Assembly: GCA_017477685.1 (NCBI GenBank)
Contig: JAFUUT010000009.1
Location: 1 to 19,602, forward strand
Source: a bacterium
GTDB taxonomy: Bacteria > Cyanobacteriota > Vampirovibrionia > Gastranaerophilales > Gastranaerophilaceae
DNA: 19,602 nucleotides
Direction of reading: 5' to 3'
Shown in pieces: positions 14,999 to 19,602 of this stretch (position 1 is the first letter of the stretch; the number at the start of each line of letters is the position of its first letter). The notes beneath the pieces are model-generated. The model did no database searches. It was not told the DNA's origin and was given only the letters and a program-made list of their open reading frames with translations. The position numbers and the translations under genes were made by a program.

Positions 14999-15034
14999 AC
15001 TTTATTCCATACTATTTTATATAGTCGCGTGTTA

Positions 15035-15063
15035 ATTTTAACCTACAAAATTCTAAAAATCAA
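15035..15063 (-). promoter_or_regulatory. Sigma-70-like promoter for licD copy 1
   Basis: TTGATT (plus 15058-15063) and TAAAAT (plus 15035-15040, 5/6) on the minus strand with a 17-base spacer. Start would be near 15028, leaving about 30 bases before the ATG at 14998. No terminator was found between the two licD genes, so some read-through is likely. Confidence 0.4.
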
Positions 15064-15092
15064 TAAAAAAATAAAATATTGTGAAAGTAAGA

Positions 15093-16064
15093 TTATGAAA
15101 GGTTTTCAGCATTTTTTAGTTTGTATAATTCTTGTTTTTCTTCGCTTGTAAAAGCTTCTTCATCCGTATGATGAGGGCATATACTTTTTGGAAATTGCAT
15201 ATAATCACCATATATATTTTTTAACATGAAATCCGTATTCTGCGGACAACTAAACAAATAACCTTCAAATTCTATCTTTTGAAGCGGAAATATTTGCTCA
15301 TAATCATAAACCCAATTGTTCCATTTGTGAGGAAAATCCAATCCCCAATGGATAGACGGACAAATTCTTTCATCCACTTCTATTTTTTGATTTATGACAT
15401 TTTGTGTTAAGTCTTTGATTTTTTCCTTTAACTTTTCTGTGTCTTTTATTCTAAAAAAACTATAGCTGAGCTTTTTACGCAACTTTTTTAACTTTTTATT
15501 TAAAAGTTTTTTATCTTTCCCGCGCACTGCTGTGAAATAAAAGTCATGAGGAAATATATCTATTGAAATTTGTTTTATTTTACGATGTTTTATTTTTAAA
15601 ATACAAGTTGCTTTTGAATTTTTATCCCGCCATAATTCACAATATAAATCTGCATATTTTGTACAGGCATTAAATACAGACGGAAATCTTTCATAATCTT
15701 CTCGCATCATATCAACATCAACATCATCATCCCAAGGTATAAATCCTTTATGACGTTTTGCACCTAAAAGAGTCCCCCCGCTAAGCCAATACCTGATATT
15801 ATTTAAAGCACATATTCTGTCAAATTCTTTTAATATGACAAGTAATGAAATTTGATAATCACGTAAAAAACCTTCTGCTTTGGGGATTTGAGTTATATCT
15901 TTGTATTGTTTGTAATTTATTTTTATTCTTTTTTTATTATTACTTTTTAATATACGAAACCTTATACCCAAAATCCTTATTAACTTATGGCTATAATCTG
16001 CATCTGTTACAGAAAAAATGTTTTTTAGAAACTCTGTAAATATATTTGTTTTATCCTCGTTCAT
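15093..16064 (-). CDS. licD: LicD family phosphotransferase, copy 2
   Basis: A 323-residue LicD-type protein, a diverged paralog of copy 1. Its core W-L-S-G-G-T-L-L-G-A then R-H-K-G-F-I-P-W-D-D-D-V-D-V (about 93-118) keeps the Asp cluster; I-S-I-D-I-F-P and Y-G-D-Y-M follow. The shared N-terminal module is at about 16-46 (IFSV...HKLIRILGIRFRI). I choose the ATG at 16062-16064 over an in-frame ATG at 16143-16145. The inner one has AGGAAA five bases away and sits about 28 bases after a good promoter; the outer one lies in the loop of a terminator hairpin. The protein is rich in Lys, with a basic stretch in the second half. The phospho-substituent and acceptor are unknown. Confidence 0.88.
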   Translation of the reverse strand: MNEDKTNIFTEFLKNIFSVTDADYSHKLIRILGIRFRILKSNNKKRIKINYKQYKDITQIPKAEGFLRDYQISLLVILKEFDRICALNNIRYWLSGGTLLGAKRHKGFIPWDDDVDVDMMREDYERFPSVFNACTKYADLYCELWRDKNSKATCILKIKHRKIKQISIDIFPHDFYFTAVRGKDKKLLNKKLKKLRKKLSYSFFRIKDTEKLKEKIKDLTQNVINQKIEVDERICPSIHWGLDFPHKWNNWVYDYEQIFPLQKIEFEGYLFSCPQNTDFMLKNIYGDYMQFPKSICPHHTDEEAFTSEEKQELYKLKNAENLS

Positions 16065-16098
16065 ATATTTCCTAAATGTAAATCTAATATGTAATATA

Positions 16099-16127
16099 AA
16101 TTTAGCAAAAACATAATATTCATTCAA
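16099..16127 (-). promoter_or_regulatory. Sigma-70-like promoter for licD copy 2
   Basis: TTGAAT (plus 16122-16127, 4/6) and TAAATT (plus 16099-16104, 4/6) on the minus strand with a 17-base spacer. The -35 begins within the T-tract end of the upstream terminator. Start near 16092 supports the ATG at 16064. Confidence 0.45.
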
Positions 16128-16165
16128 TAAAAAAACAGACTGCATATCGAAATACAGTCTGTTTT
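16125..16165 (-). terminator. Intrinsic terminator of the mfd-PPIase unit
   Basis: On the minus strand, AAAACAGACTG (plus 16155-16165) and CAGTCTGTTTT (plus 16132-16142) form a perfect 11-bp stem. The 12-base centre can pair further as TAT-TTCG-ATA with a two-base bulge, giving a UUCG tetraloop. The run of T continues to seven. It lies 19 bases after the PPIase stop and insulates the phospho-glycan locus. Confidence 0.9.
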
Positions 16166-16183
16166 AATTATATTTTTATTTTA

Positions 16184-17320
16184 TTATTTTTTTTCAGGTT
16201 GAGCCGGTGCCGGAGCGCCTAAACCTTGTTTTAATGCACCCATTTGCTCAGAAAGTTTCTTTTCTACAACATCAGGGTTATAATCTTCATTTACGTATTC
16301 AATTTTAGCTTTTTTCTTAGCTGCTTGAGTCAATGTATCAAGAGCTTCTATTTCTTTGCTTGATTCTAAGAATTCTTTAATATCAGATTTTGTTTTTTCA
16401 TAAGGAACAATACCTGCTTCTTTTCTGTCTGTAACCATTATTATATGATAGCCGTATTGTGTTTGAACAACATCTGTAACTGTATTTGGTTTTGCTTCAA
16501 ATGCTGCTTTTGCAAATTCAGGAACCATTGTCTTTTTATCAAAGAAACCTAAATCTCCGCCTTGTTTTGCAGAGTTTTCATCTTCTGAATACTTTTTAGC
16601 GTAAGCTGCGAATTTTGAATTGTCTGCTTTTAATTCTTTTGCAAGTTTATCAGCTAATTCTTTCTTTTCTTTCATTTTTGCTTCAACTTTTGACTTCAAT
16701 GCATCTTCTGTAAGTGTTTGTTTTGCATTTGCAGTTAATTCTTGTTGAATTTGGTATGGATTTGCCATAAGTAATATATGAGAAGCTCTTACTTGATTGT
16801 CGTGTTTGAATTTGTCGGAATTTTCATTATAGAACTTCTTGCAATCTTCTTCTGTAATATTTATTTTGCCGGCAGTTTTTGCTAATTTTTGCATTCTGAC
16901 TTGTTTTCTTACATCTTCTCTGAATTGAGACGGAGAAAGTCCGTTTTGTTTCAAAATTTCTGTTAATTTATCTTTGCCGCCAACTTTGTCTATGATTTTT
17001 GCAACACCTTCACTAACTTCTTTTGAAGAAACTTTTATACCGCGTTCTTTTGCTTCTTGATCTAATAATTCTTCAATTATAAGCTGGTTCAAGACTCTTT
17101 GTGCCATCATTAAATATAACATACCGTTTTTGTTTGACTTGATATCACCCATTTGTGCCATTGGAGATTGAGCGATTTGCTTATCTAACAATGTATCAAA
17201 TTCTTTTTGAGTAATTTTGCCATCATTAATTTTTATAATTGCGTTATTGTCTTTTAAACTACAACCAGTAAATAGCATACTTGCAACCATTATCGTTGCT
17301 AATAATTTAGTACCTTTCAT
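16184..17320 (-). CDS. Lipoprotein peptidyl-prolyl isomerase (PrsA/SurA type, parvulin)
   Basis: A 378-residue exported foldase. Residues 1-20 are a lipoprotein signal with lipobox L-F-T-G-C, so Cys20 would be lipidated. A SurA_N/trigger-factor-like helical chaperone region (about 25-165) precedes the parvulin domain (about 177-300). That domain has R-A-S-H-I-L-L (178-184), Y-S-E-D-x-x-S-A-x-Q-G-G-D-L-G-F-F (244-260), M-V-P-E-F (265-269) and Q-Y-G-Y-H-I-I (288-294). About 35 Lys/Glu/Gln-rich residues (188-225) are inserted after the first parvulin strand. The tail is Pro/Ala-rich. The protein helps fold exported proteins at the membrane. GAGAGGGA precedes the ATG; the gene follows mfd by 20 bases and ends at a strong terminator, so it is the last gene of that unit. 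Confidence 0.9.
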   Translation of the reverse strand: MKGTKLLATIMVASMLFTGCSLKDNNAIIKINDGKITQKEFDTLLDKQIAQSPMAQMGDIKSNKNGMLYLMMAQRVLNQLIIEELLDQEAKERGIKVSSKEVSEGVAKIIDKVGGKDKLTEILKQNGLSPSQFREDVRKQVRMQKLAKTAGKINITEEDCKKFYNENSDKFKHDNQVRASHILLMANPYQIQQELTANAKQTLTEDALKSKVEAKMKEKKELADKLAKELKADNSKFAAYAKKYSEDENSAKQGGDLGFFDKKTMVPEFAKAAFEAKPNTVTDVVQTQYGYHIIMVTDRKEAGIVPYEKTKSDIKEFLESSKEIEALDTLTQAAKKKAKIEYVNEDYNPDVVEKKLSEQMGALKQGLGAPAPAQPEKK

Positions 17321-17340
17321 AAAATATCCCTCTCATTTGT

Positions 17341-19602
17341 TTAATATTCGTGACTTACTTTATGTATATAATAAAACAAATCTGTTAAAATGTTAAATAT
17401 TTCATCAAAATTTACATATGAAGTATTTACATTTAAAATAGAAATCCCGTCACTACAAGATTTCGGTGCAATTGTAAACTTTACTTTTCTTGATATATCG
17501 GATGGAAGAACTTTTTGCACTAAATTCCACTCGGCTTGGGTATATGGGGTATACATTCTTATTGAATTTCCAACCTCTCTGATTGCATTTATATTGATTT
17601 CTGTTGCCGCTAAACGCAATCTGATTAATTTTATCAGATTTTCAACAGATTCAGGAGGTTTGGAAAATCTGTCTTTCCATTCTTCTACAATATAATCAAG
17701 CTCCAAAACAGTTTTTACATCAGCAAGACGTTTGTATTCTATCATTTTTTGCTCGGATGAACCAACCCATTCATCCGGAATATATGCTGTTACATTGATA
17801 TCTACAATTGTTGGATTTTGTTTATTTATTTTTTCTCCTTGAAGTTCATGAACGGTTTCTTCCAACAAATCACAATATGTATCAAAACCGACATTTATCA
17901 TATGTCCGTGTTGTTTTGTTCCTAAAATGTTGCCAACACCCCTTATTTCTATATCTCTGAGTGCTATTTGATAGCCGCTGCCAAGTGTTGTAAATTCTTT
18001 TATGGCTTTTAGTCTGTCTATTGAATCTTTTGATAATTCTTTGCTCTTTTTATAAAAACAATAACAATATGCTTGGCGTTCACTGCGACCTACACGACCT
18101 CTCAGTTGATATAGTTGAGCTAAACCAAATCTGTCTGCATCATGTATAATCATTGTGTTTGCATTTGGAATATCTATACCGTTTTCTATAATTGTTGTTG
18201 CTAAAAGAACATCATATTCATGATTTTCGAAATCAACTATTACTTCTTCAAGTTCTTTTTCATCCATTTGACCATGACCGATAGCTATTCTTGCATTTGG
18301 AACTATTCGCTGAAGCAATGTTTTCATCTCCATTATTGTTTCTACCCTGTTATAGAGATAAAAAACTTGACCTTCTCTATCTATTTCATGGTTTATTGCA
18401 TTTTTGACCATTGTTTCATTCCATTCGCCAACATATGTTTTTATCGGCAAACGATTTTTGGGCGGAGTATTTATTAAAGAAATATCTTTTATGCCGGACA
18501 AAGACATATACAAAGTTCTAGGAATCGGAGTCGCTGACATTGAAAGAATATCTATATTTTCTCTTAGTTGTTTTAATTTTTCTTTATGACGAACACCAAA
18601 TCTGTGTTCTTCATCTACAACCAAAAAACCTAAATCTTTAAACACTATTCCGTCTTGTAACAGTCTGTGTGTGCCGATAACTACATCACATTCACCTGTT
18701 GCAAGATGTTTTATGGTTTCTTTTTGTTCTTTTGGTGTTCTAAACCTTGATAAAAGTTCTACTTGAACACCAAAAGGTTTAAACCTTTCTGATATTGTTT
18801 GATAGTGCTGCAGGGCAAGAATTGTTGTCGGAACAATTACTGCAGCTTGTTTTCCTGATGTCACAGCTTTGAATATGGCACGCATTGCAACTTCTGTTTT
18901 TCCAAAACCGACATCACCGCATATCAACCTATCCATTGGCTGAATAGATTCCATATCACTTTTTACTTCTTTTATTGCCTTTAATTGGTCAGGAGTTTCA
19001 ACATATTCAAATGCTTCTTCCATTTCAATCTGCCAATTTGTGTCCGGTAAAAATTCAATACCCTCCTGCATTTTTCGTCTTGCATAAAGTTTTAATAAAT
19101 CATATGCAACAACTTCTACAGCTTTTTTAACTTTTGATTTTGTGTTTTCCCAGTCATGGCCGCCCATTTTGGAAAGTTTTGGTTTTGTATTCCCCGAACC
19201 TCTGTATCTGCACAAAAGGTTTATTTGTTCGGCAGGAATGTGAAGCTTGTCTTTGTTTGCATATTCTATTGTAAGATAATCTTTTAATTGACCGTCTATC
19301 TCTTGTTTTGAAAGCCCTTGATAAATACCCAGACCGTGAATTGTATGAACAACAAATTCTCCTGGTTTAATGTCATTTATATTTTCTATAAATTCAGGTT
19401 TTTCTTTAAAATAAGACTTTTTCGATGCGCTTATTTCTTTTGGACGTTTATTAAACATCTCCCTATCTGTTATAATAATGGTTTTAAATTCCGGCAAAAT
19501 ACAACCGCCGCAAACAGTTGAGGGTTGATATTCAATATTATAAATTTCTTTTTCGGATAAAATTTCTTTAACCCTGTCAGGATAATCTGTCGCTATTATG
19601 AC
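17341..19602 (-). CDS. mfd: Transcription-repair coupling factor Mfd, C-terminal 753 residues (5' end outside window)
   Basis: The minus-strand frame is open from the right edge to the TAA at 17341-17343, with no start expected in view. Mfd is a DNA translocase that removes stalled RNA polymerase from lesions and recruits UvrA. The fragment begins inside the N-terminal part (VIIATDYPDRV, then IIITDREMF), followed by the CarD-like RNA-polymerase interaction domain (about 77-135; PGEFVVHTIHGLGIYQG). The RecG-like motor comes next: Walker A G-D-V-G-F-G-K-T (229-236), V-V-D-E-E-H (about 328-333), S-A-T-P-I-P-R-T and the second lobe with Q-L-R-G-R-V-G-R-S. The TRG element contains R-G-V-G-N-I-L-G and Q-H-G-H, and a C-terminal TRCF domain closes it. 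A TTG at 19497 is not the start, because the upstream 35 codons are also Mfd-like. Confidence 0.97.
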   Translation of the reverse strand, partial: VIIATDYPDRVKEILSEKEIYNIEYQPSTVCGGCILPEFKTIIITDREMFNKRPKEISASKKSYFKEKPEFIENINDIKPGEFVVHTIHGLGIYQGLSKQEIDGQLKDYLTIEYANKDKLHIPAEQINLLCRYRGSGNTKPKLSKMGGHDWENTKSKVKKAVEVVAYDLLKLYARRKMQEGIEFLPDTNWQIEMEEAFEYVETPDQLKAIKEVKSDMESIQPMDRLICGDVGFGKTEVAMRAIFKAVTSGKQAAVIVPTTILALQHYQTISERFKPFGVQVELLSRFRTPKEQKETIKHLATGECDVVIGTHRLLQDGIVFKDLGFLVVDEEHRFGVRHKEKLKQLRENIDILSMSATPIPRTLYMSLSGIKDISLINTPPKNRLPIKTYVGEWNETMVKNAINHEIDREGQVFYLYNRVETIMEMKTLLQRIVPNARIAIGHGQMDEKELEEVIVDFENHEYDVLLATTIIENGIDIPNANTMIIHDADRFGLAQLYQLRGRVGRSERQAYCYCFYKKSKELSKDSIDRLKAIKEFTTLGSGYQIALRDIEIRGVGNILGTKQHGHMINVGFDTYCDLLEETVHELQGEKINKQNPTIVDINVTAYIPDEWVGSSEQKMIEYKRLADVKTVLELDYIVEEWKDRFSKPPESVENLIKLIRLRLAATEININAIREVGNSIRMYTPYTQAEWNLVQKVLPSDISRKVKFTIAPKSCSDGISILNVNTSYVNFDEIFNILTDLFYYIHKVSHEY

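Noticed and set aside
16065..16145. Upstream in-frame start for licD copy 2 adding 27 residues
   Set aside because: The ATG at 16143-16145 lies in a terminator hairpin loop, upstream of the predicted promoter, with no ribosome binding site; the ATG at 16064 has one.
19495..19497. TTG as start of mfd
   Set aside because: The 35 codons before it stay open and read as Mfd sequence; the gene simply leaves the window.

Overview
The window is AT-rich (about 30% G+C by eye) bacterial chromosome, and all recognised genes but one are on the minus strand. A GT9 heptosyltransferase-type enzyme, an MsbA-like lipid exporter and a lipoprotein SurA/PrsA-type isomerase point to a diderm. The two uncharacterised genes on the left start with a short tag ending in F-E/K-A and lack a Sec signal. 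I associate such starts with gut Gastranaerophilales (non-photosynthetic relatives of Cyanobacteria). That placement rests on memory, about 0.5 confidence; other AT-rich gut diderms are possible.

Layout by coordinate. 1-964: an EF-hand protein with degenerate repeats, interrupted by a nonsense codon and a frameshift, behind a near-perfect sigma-28 promoter. 1057-4168: two tandem uncharacterised genes, one GH15/phosphorylase-kinase-like and one built of degenerate helical repeats. 4169-4392: a divergent control region. 4393-4797: tspO, the only plus-strand gene, whose stop codon interlocks with that of the convergent GT9 gene. 4794-16064: a surface phospho-glycan locus. 16125-16165: a strong intrinsic terminator. 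16184-19602: a lipoprotein PPIase and the C-terminal two thirds of mfd, which runs off the right edge.

The phospho-glycan locus, in transcription order, is licD-like gene, licD-like gene, CDP-glycerol-type polymer transferase, membrane-anchored GDPD-family hydrolase, second polymer transferase, IspD/TarI-type cytidylyltransferase, extended SDR, acyltransferase 3, MsbA-like ABC exporter and GT9 transferase. The genes are tightly packed, with TAG/ATG, ATGA and TTGA junctions. Three sigma-70-like promoters of the same form (TTGAxT-N17-TAAAxT) divide it into three units. The simplest reading is that the cytidylyltransferase makes a CDP-alditol donor, the SDR modifies a precursor, the TagF-like and LicD enzymes move phospho-alditol or phospho-substituents onto a glycan, and the acyltransferase, hydrolase and exporter finish and export it. 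This would be a teichoic-acid-like decoration in a diderm.

The most interesting signals are: a shared N-terminal module (IFS-x(7-13)-K-x-I-x(2)-hG-I/V-x-I/F-x-I) on four enzymes of two unrelated families; the sigma-28 promoter in front of a decaying EF-hand gene with no flagellar gene in view; and a mosaic pattern of identity between the two TagF-like paralogs that suggests gene conversion. I saw no tRNA, rRNA, CRISPR array, insertion sequence or attachment site.
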